A stretch of 43,633 nucleotides of DNA from Nitrospirales bacterium. Lineage in GTDB: Bacteria; Nitrospirota; Nitrospiria; Nitrospirales; UBA8639. Positions 30,858 through 38,981 of this stretch are shown here, in pieces. The notes below the pieces were generated by a model. It was not told the origin of the DNA. It searched no databases and saw only the letters and a program-made list of their open reading frames with translations. Position numbers and translations under genes: made by a program. Location of the stretch: contig JAHRAQ010000006.1 of the NCBI GenBank assembly GCA_020027205.1, positions 1 to 43,633 of the forward strand. Reading direction: 5' to 3'. How positions within the stretch are numbered: position 1 is the first letter of the stretch; every line of letters starts with the position of its first letter.

Positions 30858-32096
30858 ATGACCAAAGAACATATTATCGTCGGGCTGGACATCGGCACGA
30901 CCAAAATTTGCGCCATCGTGGCCGAGGTGACGCCGGAGCACGGCGTGACCATCATCGGCGTGGGATCGAGTCCGTCGCGGGGACTTCGCAGGGGGGCCAT
31001 CATCAACATCGAGAGCACGGTCGAGTCGATCAAAAAGGCGGTGGAAGAAGCCGAACTGATGGCGGCGGTGCAGATTAACTCGGTCTACATCGGCATCGCT
31101 GGCGGGCATATCGCCAGTGAAACCGCGAGGGGCGTGGTGGCCCTCAAGCGCCATGAGGTGTTTCCGGCGGACGTCCAGCGCGCCGTGGACACGGCGCGGG
31201 CGGCGGCGGTGGTGCCGTCGGACCGGCATGTGTTTCACGTCCTGCCGAGGGAGTTTCTCGTGGACAGCCAGGGGGGGATTCGGGACCCGGTGGGGATTTC
31301 GGGGTCGCGGCTGGAGGTGGAAGCGCACATCGTGACCGGCTCGACGAACTCGGCGAAGAATCTGATGAAATGCGTCAAGCAGGCCGGGCTGGACGTGGTG
31401 GATATTATTTTGCAGCCGCTGGCGTCGAGCGAGGCGGTGCTCACGGACGAAGAAAAAGAACTGGGCGTGGCCATGGTGGACCTGGGCGGGGGGACGTCGG
31501 ACCTGGCGATTTTTTCCGAGGGCGCGATCCGGCATTCCGCCGTGGTGCCGGTGGGCGGGCAGCATATCACCACCGACGTGCAAATCGGGTTGCGGACGTC
31601 GCTCGTGGACGCGGAAAAAATCAAGATCGATCACGGCATGGCGATGGCCACGATGGTGGGCGGCACGGACACCGTGGAGGTGCCGCGCGTCGGCGGCCGG
31701 CCGCCGCATCCCGTCGGGAAACGGGTCATCGCCGAGATTATTCAGCCGCGGGTGGAGGAGATGTTTGAACTGGTCCTGCGGGAAATTCGCAGGTCGGGCT
31801 ATGAGGGCAAACTGGCCGCGGGCGCGGTGCTCACCGGCGGGGCGTCCATGCTGCCGGGGATGCCCGACGGCGCCGAACGCGTACTGGATTTGCCGGCGCG
31901 GCGCGGGACGCCGGCGGGCGTGGGCGGGTTGCGGGATATTGTCAGCAGTCCGATGTGCTCCACCGGCGTCGGGCTGATTTTGCACGCGCACCGCATGGAT
32001 CAGGACGGCGAAACGGCGGGCGCGGGACGGCGCAACGGCAACGGCGCGAGGAGTTGGATGGGGCGGATGGCCGGCCGCGTACTCAACTTTTTCTAA
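30858..32096 (+). CDS. ftsA: Cell division protein FtsA
   Basis: 412 residues from ATG at 30858. Actin-like ATPase motifs: IVGLDIGTTKICAIVAEV (phosphate 1), the 1C domain (residues about 80-160), MVDLGGGTSDLAIF (phosphate 2), VLTGGASMLPG (adenosine). A C-terminal amphipathic helix WMGRMAGRVLNFF provides membrane targeting. It tethers FtsZ filaments to the membrane. The C-terminal linker is Gly/Asn-rich. Confidence 0.97.
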   Translation: MTKEHIIVGLDIGTTKICAIVAEVTPEHGVTIIGVGSSPSRGLRRGAIINIESTVESIKKAVEEAELMAAVQINSVYIGIAGGHIASETARGVVALKRHEVFPADVQRAVDTARAAAVVPSDRHVFHVLPREFLVDSQGGIRDPVGISGSRLEVEAHIVTGSTNSAKNLMKCVKQAGLDVVDIILQPLASSEAVLTDEEKELGVAMVDLGGGTSDLAIFSEGAIRHSAVVPVGGQHITTDVQIGLRTSLVDAEKIKIDHGMAMATMVGGTDTVEVPRVGGRPPHPVGKRVIAEIIQPRVEEMFELVLREIRRSGYEGKLAAGAVLTGGASMLPGMPDGAERVLDLPARRGTPAGVGGLRDIVSSPMCSTGVGLILHAHRMDQDGETAGAGRRNGNGARSWMGRMAGRVLNFF

Positions 32097-32139
32097 GGGA
32101 GCGGACGCGGCGGACGCTGCAATTGAAAGGAGACTTCCC

Positions 32140-33330
32140 ATGTTCACACTTCAACAGGACGAGATTTCTCCGATTCGAATCAAGGTGATTGGGATCGGCG
32201 GAGCCGGATGCAACGCGGTGAACACCATGATTGCCGCGGATTTGAAAAGCGTCGAATTCGTCGTGGCGAACACCGACCTGCAATCGTTGTCGAAATCCTC
32301 CGCCACGCACAAGATTCAGTTGGGCCCGCAATGCACCAAGGGACTCGGCGCGGGGGCGAAGCCCGAAATCGGCAAGGACGCCGCGCTGGAAAGCAAACAC
32401 GAACTCCGCGAGGCCCTGGACGGCGTGGACATGGTGTTTGTCACCGCGGGCATGGGCGGGGGCACCGGCACGGGCGGCGCGCCCGTGATGGCGGGGATTG
32501 CCAGGGAATGCGGCATCCTGACGGTGGGCGTGGTGACCAAGCCGTTTCAGTACGAAGGCCGCCGTCGAATGGGCTACGCCGAGGACGGCCTGCGCGAACT
32601 CCGGCGGCACACGGATTCGCTGCTGGTCATCCCCAATCAGAAACTGCTGACCTTTGTCGAGAAATCCACGTCCCTGCTGGATGCGTTCAAGGTGGCCGAC
32701 GATATTCTGCGGCAGGCCATCAAGGGCATCAGCGACGTCATCACCACGTCGGGCCTGGTGAACGTGGATTTTGCCGACGTGCGTACAATTATGTGTTACA
32801 CGGGGCGGGCGGTGATGGGCATGGGCGTGGCCAAAGGGGAACATCGCGCCAGAGAGGCGGCGCAGCAGGCGGTCTCCAGCCCGTTGCTGGAAGAGGGGAG
32901 CATCGAAGGGGGCCGGGGGCTGTTGATGAATATCACCGGCGGCCCGAATCTGACGCTACATGAAGTCGACGAAGCCTCCACCATCGCGGAAGAAGCCGCG
33001 GACGACCAGGCCAACATTATCGTCGGCCAGGTGATTGACCCGGCTCTGAAAGACGAGGTGGTCGTGACCGTCATCGCGACCGGCTTCGAACATCAGCAGG
33101 AGCCGGTGTCGCGGCTGACGCCGACGTCGCCGCCGTTCGACACCACGGAGGGGAAGGCCCGTGCCGCCGTCGCCGCGCCCCGGAGTCCGCAGCCGGTGCT
33201 GGCCGGGACCGACCTGGACCGCCCGGCCTTTCTGCGGCAGGGGGACACGAACGGGGCCGTCGACCACGGGAACGTGGTGATGGACACGGACTGGGACGTG
33301 CCGACGTTTTTGCGGAAGAAAAAATCCTGA
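32140..33330 (+). CDS. ftsZ: Tubulin-like division GTPase FtsZ
   Basis: 396 residues. [16 protein letters not shown], the tubulin signature [26 protein letters not shown], and [11 protein letters not shown] are all present. A variable linker of about 60 residues is followed by the conserved peptide DVPTFLRKK that binds FtsA and others. AAAGGAGA precedes the ATG. FtsZ sequence features ([16 protein letters not shown]-like HEVDEASTI) look closest to Nitrospirota as far as I can judge. Confidence 0.98.
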   Translation: MFTLQQDEISPIRIKVIGIGGAGCNAVNTMIAADLKSVEFVVANTDLQSLSKSSATHKIQLGPQCTKGLGAGAKPEIGKDAALESKHELREALDGVDMVFVTAGMGGGTGTGGAPVMAGIARECGILTVGVVTKPFQYEGRRRMGYAEDGLRELRRHTDSLLVIPNQKLLTFVEKSTSLLDAFKVADDILRQAIKGISDVITTSGLVNVDFADVRTIMCYTGRAVMGMGVAKGEHRAREAAQQAVSSPLLEEGSIEGGRGLLMNITGGPNLTLHEVDEASTIAEEAADDQANIIVGQVIDPALKDEVVVTVIATGFEHQQEPVSRLTPTSPPFDTTEGKARAAVAAPRSPQPVLAGTDLDRPAFLRQGDTNGAVDHGNVVMDTDWDVPTFLRKKKS

Positions 33331-33357
33331 CGGGGTGACGGGAAGGAGGGCACGGGA

Positions 33358-34125
33358 ATGGTGTTGGCGATGATGGATGCCGCGTCCGCCATGCACACGA
33401 GGCCGCCGCTCACCAGCGCGTCGTTCGGACGGCGGACCCGCAACGTGGCGCATTTTTTCGGCACGCGGCACGGGCCGCACTACGGGGGCGGCCCCGGCGC
33501 GCAGGGGGTGGTGAAGGCCGCGGCGCCCGAGTATCCGCTGGTCGTCTCCGTCCGGCAGGTGCACGGCGCAGAGACGCTGGTTATTGATCGACCGCTGCGC
33601 GTCGGCGAGCGGTTTCCGGATGGCCGTGACGCCATCATCACCGATCAGGCCGGGTTGTTATTGACCATTCGAACCGCCGATTGCGTGCCGGTGTTGCTGG
33701 CGGATGACGCGCGCGGGCTGGTGGGTGCGGTCCATGCCGGCTGGCGCGGGGCGGTGCGGGGCGTGGTGGCGGCGGCGATCCGGGGCATGGCGGAGCGGTT
33801 CGGCGCGGACCCCGCCTTGCTGCATCTGGTGATGGGGCCGTCCGTCGGGCCGTGCTGTTACGAGGTGGATGCCCCGGTGATCGAACAGTTGCCGACGGAT
33901 TTGCCGGAGGCCGGGGCGGCGCTCGTCCCGACCGGGTCGCGAACCGGCCGGCTGGATTTAAAAGCCCTGATTCGGGCGCAGGCCCTGTCGCTCGGCCTCG
34001 CCGGGGACCGGATTCATCGCGTCGATCTCTGTACCATGTGCCGGGAGGACGTGTTCTACTCCTATCGCCGGGAGGGCGCCGTGCACGGAACCATGGTCAA
34101 CGGTATTATGTTGACCCACGGGTGA
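33358..34125 (+). CDS. pgeF: Multicopper-oxidase-fold peptidoglycan editing factor PgeF (YfiH/DUF152)
   Basis: 255 residues. Motifs of the family: VRQVHGAETLVID, TIRTADCVPVLLAD, AVHAGWRGAVRGVV, GPSVGPCCYEVD and DLCTMCREDVFYSYRR; the conserved His/Cys/His form the zinc site. E. coli YfiH/PgeF prevents misincorporation of L-Ser into the stem peptide by hydrolysing UDP-MurNAc-L-Ser; related proteins also show laccase or adenosine-related activities. It commonly follows ftsZ, as here. Confidence 0.94.
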   Translation: MVLAMMDAASAMHTRPPLTSASFGRRTRNVAHFFGTRHGPHYGGGPGAQGVVKAAAPEYPLVVSVRQVHGAETLVIDRPLRVGERFPDGRDAIITDQAGLLLTIRTADCVPVLLADDARGLVGAVHAGWRGAVRGVVAAAIRGMAERFGADPALLHLVMGPSVGPCCYEVDAPVIEQLPTDLPEAGAALVPTGSRTGRLDLKALIRAQALSLGLAGDRIHRVDLCTMCREDVFYSYRREGAVHGTMVNGIMLTHG

Positions 34126-34164
34126 CCAGTGGCGGGGACATGACGGTAGGACAATGCAAAAGAA

Positions 34165-34200
34165 GGATGGATTCCCGACTACTAACGTCGGGAATGACAG
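34165..34200 (+). repeat. 36-bp palindromic repeat copy between pgeF and yggS
   Basis: Core with loop CTACTAACG and an end changed to GACAG. The start codon of yggS lies 22 nt beyond, in the purine-rich flank. Confidence 0.85.
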
Positions 34201-34222
34201 CAGGAGAAAGTGGGAATGACGG

Positions 34223-34984
34223 ATGGGGGGTGCCGCGGGCGTTGCCGGGGTTGCCGCCGGGGAGACGGGGGTGGATGATCTGCCGACGACAATTCGAACG
34301 ACGCGCGACCGCATCCGCCGGGCCGCGGAACGCGCGGGGCGCGACCCGCGCCGCGTGCGGCTGGCGGCGGCGACCAAGGGCGTCGACGCGGGCCGGGTGC
34401 TGGAGGCCATTCGCGCGGGCCTGACCATTTGCGGAGAAAACCGGTGGCAGGAAGCGCGGGCCAAGATGGACGCGGTGGGCGATCACGCGGGCGTGACGTG
34501 GCATTTTTTCGGGCGGCTTCAGCGGCGGAAACTCCGGCATCTGGTGGGGCGGTTCGACCTGATTCATTCCGTGGAGTCCCTCGAACAGGCCGAAGAGATT
34601 CACCGTCGCGCGCGGGAACAGGGCATGGTCCAATCCATTTTGCTCGAAGTGAACGTCGGCGGCGAATCGTCCAAGGGCGGGTTCCGACCGGACGAGGCGC
34701 CGGACGCGGCGGCGGCGATGGATTCGTTCGAGCACGTCGCCGTGCGGGGGCTGATGACGCTGCCGCCGGGGCAGCCCGACCCCGAACGCAGCCGGCCGTC
34801 GTTCCGGCAACTCAAAGCGCTGGCGGACCGCCTTGCCGCGATGCCGCTGCGGCGGGTTCGCATGGATGAGTTATCGATGGGCATGTCGAACGATTTCGAA
34901 ATTGCGGTGGAGGAAGGCGCGACACTGGTGCGCGTGGGCACGGCGTTGTTCGGCGCGCGGCCGCCGGTTTCAACGGCCGGGTAA
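34223..34984 (+). CDS. yggS: PLP-homeostasis protein YggS/PROSC (PLPBP)
   Basis: 253 residues from ATG at 34223; the first about 18 residues are Gly/Ala/Val-rich and may be untranslated, with GTG at 34271 as an alternative. AAATKGVDAGRV carries the PLP-binding Lys, followed by CGENRWQEARAK, WHFFGRLQRRKL, LLEVNVGGESSKGGF, RGLMTLPP and LSMGMSNDFEIAVEEGATLVRVGTALFG. It binds PLP without known catalysis and buffers B6. Near division genes in many genomes. Confidence 0.93.
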   Translation: MGGAAGVAGVAAGETGVDDLPTTIRTTRDRIRRAAERAGRDPRRVRLAAATKGVDAGRVLEAIRAGLTICGENRWQEARAKMDAVGDHAGVTWHFFGRLQRRKLRHLVGRFDLIHSVESLEQAEEIHRRAREQGMVQSILLEVNVGGESSKGGFRPDEAPDAAAAMDSFEHVAVRGLMTLPPGQPDPERSRPSFRQLKALADRLAAMPLRRVRMDELSMGMSNDFEIAVEEGATLVRVGTALFGARPPVSTAG

Positions 34985-35020
34985 GACATCAACGGCCGGC
35001 AACGGGAGACGAGGTTGACG

Positions 35021-35185
35021 ATGACACAGACACACACGATGCCGCCGGTGACGCGGCTGGTGACGCCGGTGACATGGCTGATACCGCCGGTGACACGGCT
35101 GGTGCCGTCAGCAACGCCGCCGGTGCCGCCGCCGGTAACGCCTGTGCCGCCGGTGTCTCACGAGTCGGGGGACGTATGTTTATAG
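35021..35185 (+). CDS. Possible 54-residue Pro/Val/Thr-repeat peptide ahead of yggT
   Basis: From ATG at 35021 (with GAGG 10 nt upstream) the frame reads MTQTHTMPPVTRLVTPVT... with repeated PPVT/RLV blocks and stops inside the yggT start. The DNA shows a loose GCCGGTGACNCGGCTG repeat. The repeated DNA may be non-coding, so this is a weak call. Confidence 0.25.
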   Translation: MTQTHTMPPVTRLVTPVTWLIPPVTRLVPSATPPVPPPVTPVPPVSHESGDVCL

Positions 35186-35475
35186 CGGGCAATCTTCTGC
35201 TGGGGGTGGCCTTTGTGCTGGATACGCTGTTGTTTGTGTATATGTGGCTGATGATGATCCGGGTGCTGGTGTCGTGGGTGAATCCCGACCCGTGGAATCC
35301 GATTGTGCAATTTCTCACGAAGACGACGGAGCCGGTGCTGATCGTTATTCGACGCCGCGTGGGCACCTTGCAGGGCGGCCTGGATATTTCCCCCTTTCTG
35401 GCGATTTTGTTGATCGTGTTTTTGCAATACGCCGTGGTGGCGTCCCTTCATGACCTGGGCATGAGGTTGCAGTGA
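35176..35475 (+). CDS. yggT: YggT family membrane protein
   Basis: 99 residues from ATG at 35176. Two hydrophobic segments (about 5-30 and 74-92) flank the conserved YMWLMMIRVLVSWVNPDPWNPIVQFLTKTTEPVL and PFLAILLIVFLQYAV. Family members cluster with yggS and division genes and are linked to osmotic tolerance; the molecular role is unclear. The in-frame extension to 35074 is Ala/Gly-rich repeat sequence. Confidence 0.9.
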   Translation: MFIAGNLLLGVAFVLDTLLFVYMWLMMIRVLVSWVNPDPWNPIVQFLTKTTEPVLIVIRRRVGTLQGGLDISPFLAILLIVFLQYAVVASLHDLGMRLQ

Positions 35476-35600
35476 CCGCGGCCGGCGTGCCCGATGCGGT
35501 ACGCGCGCCTGCGATGCGCCGCGCGCCCGATGACGCCGACCGCGTCCCGCGAGTGACGCCGCCGCGTCCGCGCGCGACGCCGGTCGTGCCGTAATCCCCG

Positions 35601-36773
35601 ATGAGCGTTGTTCTCCAGGCCTTCCAGCACGCCGTTCGAGACGGGGTGTTCCCCGGCGCCGTGGCGCTGGTGCGGCATCGCGGGGCGGTGGTGTTCCATG
35701 AAGCCGTCGGGACCCGTGGCCGGCCGCCCGATGATCAACCCGTGCAGCGCGCATCGGTGTATGACCTGGCGTCGTTGACGAAACCGTTGGCGACGGCGAC
35801 GGCGGTGTTGTGTCTCGCGCGCGACGGCAGGGTGCGGGTGGACGAGGCGGCGCTGCCCTGGGCGGAGGAACTGCGGGGGAGCGCGTTTGCCGAGGTCACG
35901 CTGCGGCAGTTGCTGTCGCACAGCGCGGGGCTGCCGGCCTGGCGGCCGTATTATGAATGGCTGGCGCCGGCGGGCGCGCCGCCGAGGGATGACGGCGAGC
36001 GCCGTGACCGGGTGGGCGCGCTGCTGCGGGCCATCGCGCGCGAACCGGTGGAATATCCGCCGGGGAGTCAAAGTCTGTACAGCGACCTGGGGTTCATGCT
36101 CTTGGGTGCGATTGTCGAACGGTGCGCGGGGACGTCGCTGGCGGCGTTTTGTCGGCGGAATATTTTTGAGGTGGCGGGGGCGGCGGCGTCTTTGGGATTT
36201 CCCGGTGATGACGCGGCGGCGGCGTTGGGGTTTCCCGGCGGCGACAAGGCGGCGGTGACGGCGGCGGGGTCGGCGGCGGCGGTGGTGTCGGCGGTGTCGA
36301 CAATCGTGCCGACGGAATGGGATGCCCGGCGCGGGCGGTTGTTGTGCGGGGAGGTGCATGATGACAACGCCGCCGCGCTGGGCGGGGTGGCCGGTCATGC
36401 CGGGTTGTTCGGCACGGCGGAGGCGGTGAGCCGGATGTCGGCGGCCTGGTTGCGGGCGGCGCAGGGCCGGGACGGGTGGTTGGACGCCGGTCTGGCGCAG
36501 CAGTTTGCGCGGCGCGGGGACGCGGTTCCCGAATCGAGTTGGGGGTTGGGGTGGGACACGCCGTCGGGGGTGTCGTCGTCGGGCACGCGGTTGTCGTCGC
36601 GGGCGTTTGGTCACGTGGGTTATACCGGCACGTCGCTGTGGATTGATCCCGCCTGCGAGTTGGAGGTGATTCTTCTGTCCAACCGCGTGCATCCGACGCG
36701 GACGAACACGGCCATCGCGGAGTTCCGCCCGCGGATTCATGATCTGATGTATGAGGAATACGTCGGGGGATGA
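35601..36773 (+). CDS. Serine hydrolase of the class C beta-lactamase/PBP4-like family
   Basis: 390 residues, no signal peptide visible, so cytoplasmic or non-classically located. Ser-x-x-Lys in DLASLTKPLATATAV, Tyr-Ser-Asp in QSLYSDLGFMLLG and the third box HVGYTGTSLWIDP match the EstB/beta-lactamase fold. LLSHSAGLPAW is the family signature. Substrate unknown: esterase or a peptidoglycan amidohydrolase are options. An insertion near residues 193-225 contains a short tandem repeat (SLGFPGDDAAAALGFPGGD) followed by an Ala-rich run. The position behind the dcw cluster hints at wall metabolism. Confidence 0.85.
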   Translation: MSVVLQAFQHAVRDGVFPGAVALVRHRGAVVFHEAVGTRGRPPDDQPVQRASVYDLASLTKPLATATAVLCLARDGRVRVDEAALPWAEELRGSAFAEVTLRQLLSHSAGLPAWRPYYEWLAPAGAPPRDDGERRDRVGALLRAIAREPVEYPPGSQSLYSDLGFMLLGAIVERCAGTSLAAFCRRNIFEVAGAAASLGFPGDDAAAALGFPGGDKAAVTAAGSAAAVVSAVSTIVPTEWDARRGRLLCGEVHDDNAAALGGVAGHAGLFGTAEAVSRMSAAWLRAAQGRDGWLDAGLAQQFARRGDAVPESSWGLGWDTPSGVSSSGTRLSSRAFGHVGYTGTSLWIDPACELEVILLSNRVHPTRTNTAIAEFRPRIHDLMYEEYVGG

Positions 36774-36808
36774 TGGCGGCGGGGGGGGATGGGGAGCACA
36801 GTACAGAA

Positions 36809-36844
36809 GGATGGATTCCCGATTAAAAACGTCGGGAATGACGG
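36809..36844 (+). repeat. 36-bp palindromic repeat copy
   Basis: Core with loop TTAAAAACG, the commonest loop. It lies in the gap 36774-37016, which otherwise contains ATGACGG fragments and no gene. Confidence 0.85.
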
Positions 36845-36901
36845 AAGGGGGAATGTGGGAATGACGGAAAGAGAGGAATGCGGGAATGACGGAGGGGGAA
36901 A

Positions 36902-36937
36902 GGATGGATTCCCGATTAAAGATGTCGGGAATGACGG
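36902..36937 (+). repeat. 36-bp palindromic repeat copy
   Basis: Core with loop TTAAAGATG, in direct orientation to the previous copy 93 bp away. Confidence 0.85.
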
Positions 36938-37016
36938 AGGGAAGGGTCGGGAATGACGGAAGGGGAACGTCGGGAGTAACGGGGGCGGCGGGCGTCGGTC
37001 AGGCGTCGGTCGGTTG

Positions 37017-37331
37017 TCAGTCGGGATACTCGACCCAGGATTCTTTTTCCGCGAGATAGGCCGGGCCTTTAAAATTCAACCGTGTGCGCATGTGCGTAAA
37101 GCCCAGGGGCCGCAATTGGTCCACGAGGTCCCTGACGGCTCCGCCCACCGTGCGGTGCACGCCGCTTTCCGTGACCAGCGCTTCGTACATCATGCCGGCC
37201 ACGTAGCCTTGTTTAACGTGCCGGACCGGCACGATGCGGTTGAAGTAGCGGGCGCTGGGGTCGGTGCCTTCCAACTGATGCTTCTCCACCACCGCGTTCC
37301 GAAAACGAAAAGACAGGGGCAGGGTGCTCAT
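37017..37331 (-). CDS. Conserved-looking hypothetical protein, 104 residues
   Basis: MSTLPLSFRFRNAVVEKHQ... ending KESWVEYPD. It has no membrane helix or signal peptide and a balanced composition (acidic and aromatic residues, few low-complexity tracts), which supports a real soluble protein. I do not recognise the family. It is convergent with the serine hydrolase and divergent from the gene at 37511. Confidence 0.75.
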   Translation of the reverse strand: MSTLPLSFRFRNAVVEKHQLEGTDPSARYFNRIVPVRHVKQGYVAGMMYEALVTESGVHRTVGGAVRDLVDQLRPLGFTHMRTRLNFKGPAYLAEKESWVEYPD

Positions 37332-37430
37332 GGGGCAGGGTGTCCGTTCATCAAAGAAAAGGAAAAACGATTATAGAGAACTTTCCGGATTTCTGCAACC
37401 TTCCGAACGGTCAACAACGTCGCCGACACG

Positions 37431-37457
37431 TTGACGGTATTTGGTGTCTCGTATAAG
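37431..37457 (+). promoter_or_regulatory. Candidate promoter of the low-GC island
   Basis: TTGACG (37431-37436) and TATAAG (37452-37457) are 15 bp apart, about 55 nt upstream of the ATG. The short spacer makes it uncertain. Confidence 0.4.
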
Positions 37458-37510
37458 AATGAACGAACGGTGGCGCAAATGTCGGAATACGAGTCGCGGG
37501 CGAGAACACT

Positions 37511-38047
37511 ATGACGGACAAGTACACCAACCTGTTTGAGTTTTATGTCAAGTTATACGATGACGAAATCGCGCGCTTCCGAAGTTTGGACGCCAAGATC
37601 GCGCGGTATCTGTCAGCGCATTCAATCCTTATCTCTTTGACGGGTTTTGTTGGTGTCAGTCTCCGATTTCTTCTCCATGACCCAAGGTTGATCTCCATCC
37701 TAGTTGTCGCCAATTATTTGTGCCTGGCTTGTATTTTCGTGGTGTATGTTATGGGTTTTTATTACCTGACCAGCGCCCTCAAGGTGGAAAATCTGAAGCG
37801 ATTTAACTATGACGATTCCATGATCGAACTTTTTTTGAGTCATCGATCGGTCGATATTAAATATGCATTAGTGCGCAGGGCCAAGGAGGCCATTGAATAT
37901 AACGTTATCATCGGAGATAAAAAAAGCGAAAAATTGGCAAGGGCAATCCGGTGGTCTTTTTCATGGCAGACGATGCTGCTGTTGGCGGTCAGTGTGTTGC
38001 TTGCCATGTTCAATACCTATTTTGCTTCAAATATCGTGTTGTGGTAG
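37511..38047 (+). CDS. Membrane protein of unknown function, low GC, possible acquired gene
   Basis: 178 residues. A charged N-terminal helix, two adjacent membrane helices (about 34-55 and 61-85), a cytoplasmic helical region of about 65 residues, and a third helix at 152-172. The layout recalls SLATT-like or other small multi-helix membrane effectors, but no diagnostic motif is visible, so this is only a resemblance. Base composition is visibly AT-richer than both neighbours, with codons such as TTA, ATA and AAT, consistent with recent transfer. The following short gene has a disordered product and may form a unit with it. Confidence 0.8.
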   Translation: MTDKYTNLFEFYVKLYDDEIARFRSLDAKIARYLSAHSILISLTGFVGVSLRFLLHDPRLISILVVANYLCLACIFVVYVMGFYYLTSALKVENLKRFNYDDSMIELFLSHRSVDIKYALVRRAKEAIEYNVIIGDKKSEKLARAIRWSFSWQTMLLLAVSVLLAMFNTYFASNIVLW

Positions 38048-38106
38048 AAGGGTTGCGGAGAGGATATCCGATGTCCGCTTATAGCGTTGAAAGGGAGGGG
38101 GTAGCT

Positions 38107-38265
38107 ATGTCGGAACATGATCGAAATCATTCCAATGTCCCACAGCCACAGGGCGTTCAGCCGCCGGCGTCGGAGTCGCCTCGTGACGCGGATGAGCCGG
38201 ACCCCAGCGTGGAGGCTCCGCAAAACGTGCTGATTACCGAAGGCTACGATCCTCCCAAGCGCTAA
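38107..38265 (+). CDS. 52-residue disordered hypothetical protein
   Basis: From ATG at 38107, which has GGGAGGGGG 6 nt upstream; ATG at 38071 in frame would add 12 residues. The sequence MSEHDRNHSNVPQPQGVQPP... is Pro/Ser/Asp/Glu-rich and ends NVLITEGYDPPKR, a hydrophobic-aromatic C-terminal motif that looks like a binding tail. It lies 59 nt after the low-GC membrane protein and probably belongs with it. Function unknown. Confidence 0.6.
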   Translation: MSEHDRNHSNVPQPQGVQPPASESPRDADEPDPSVEAPQNVLITEGYDPPKR

Positions 38266-38377
38266 ATCGCGGGTGCCCGGTATTGAGGCGGACTGGTTCA
38301 GGCCGGGCGATTGCGGGCTGAACGCACCATACGGACACATGCACGCCATGCCCAAACACGGCCCATCGTCGGATGTC

Positions 38378-38953
38378 ATGGATTCGAGATTTTCCATCGG
38401 CGGGGTGATTCCGCTCAACGTCCCCAACAGTCTCACGATTCTCCGGATTCTGCTCATCCCCGTGATCGTGGGGTTGTTGCTGTACGGGCACGTGGCGTAT
38501 GCCCTGGCGACGTTGATCGTGGCCGCGTTGACCGACGCGCTGGACGGGAGCATCGCCCGCCTGGCGAATCAGAAAACGAGATTTGGGACGTACCTGGACC
38601 CGCTGGCGGACAAACTCCTGCTGATGACGGTCTTTATCACGCTGACCTGGCTGGAGATGGTGCCGGTGTGGAGTATGCTGATCGTCGTGAGCCGCGACGC
38701 GATGCTGCTCACCGGCGGGCTGCTGGCCCGTCTGACCGACACGCCTCTCGATACCACGCCCACCGTGTCGGGCAAAGCCGCCACGCTGTGCCAGGTGGGC
38801 TACAGCATTCTGGTGCTGGCCTGCGTTGTCCGGGGCGTCGACGCGGCCTGGCTGTGGCCCCTGCTGTCCGTGATGAGTCTGCTGACGGTGTTCTCCGGCC
38901 TGCAGTACATTGTGCGCGGCGTGAGTCACCTGCATGCCTCCGATGGGTCGTAA
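38378..38953 (+). CDS. pgsA: CDP-diacylglycerol--glycerol-3-phosphate 3-phosphatidyltransferase
   Basis: 191 residues from ATG at 38378, the usual length; the frame is open to 38273 but no conserved sequence lies there. NVPNSLTILRILLIPVIV at the start and the CDP-alcohol phosphatidyltransferase motif DALDGSIARLANQKTRFGTYLDPLADK (D-G-x2-A-R-x8-G-x3-D-x3-D) are clear. Four to five membrane helices. It makes phosphatidylglycerophosphate for PG and cardiolipin. A related alcohol substrate cannot be excluded. Confidence 0.88.
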   Translation: MDSRFSIGGVIPLNVPNSLTILRILLIPVIVGLLLYGHVAYALATLIVAALTDALDGSIARLANQKTRFGTYLDPLADKLLLMTVFITLTWLEMVPVWSMLIVVSRDAMLLTGGLLARLTDTPLDTTPTVSGKAATLCQVGYSILVLACVVRGVDAAWLWPLLSVMSLLTVFSGLQYIVRGVSHLHASDGS

Positions 38954-38981
38954 CCGGTTCCGTCGCTAGTCCGGAGGGGTC

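Noticed and set aside
13884..36937. The palindromic repeats as a CRISPR array
   Set aside because: Spacing is irregular from 13 bp to several kb, copies occur in both orientations and inside genes, and no cas genes are present.
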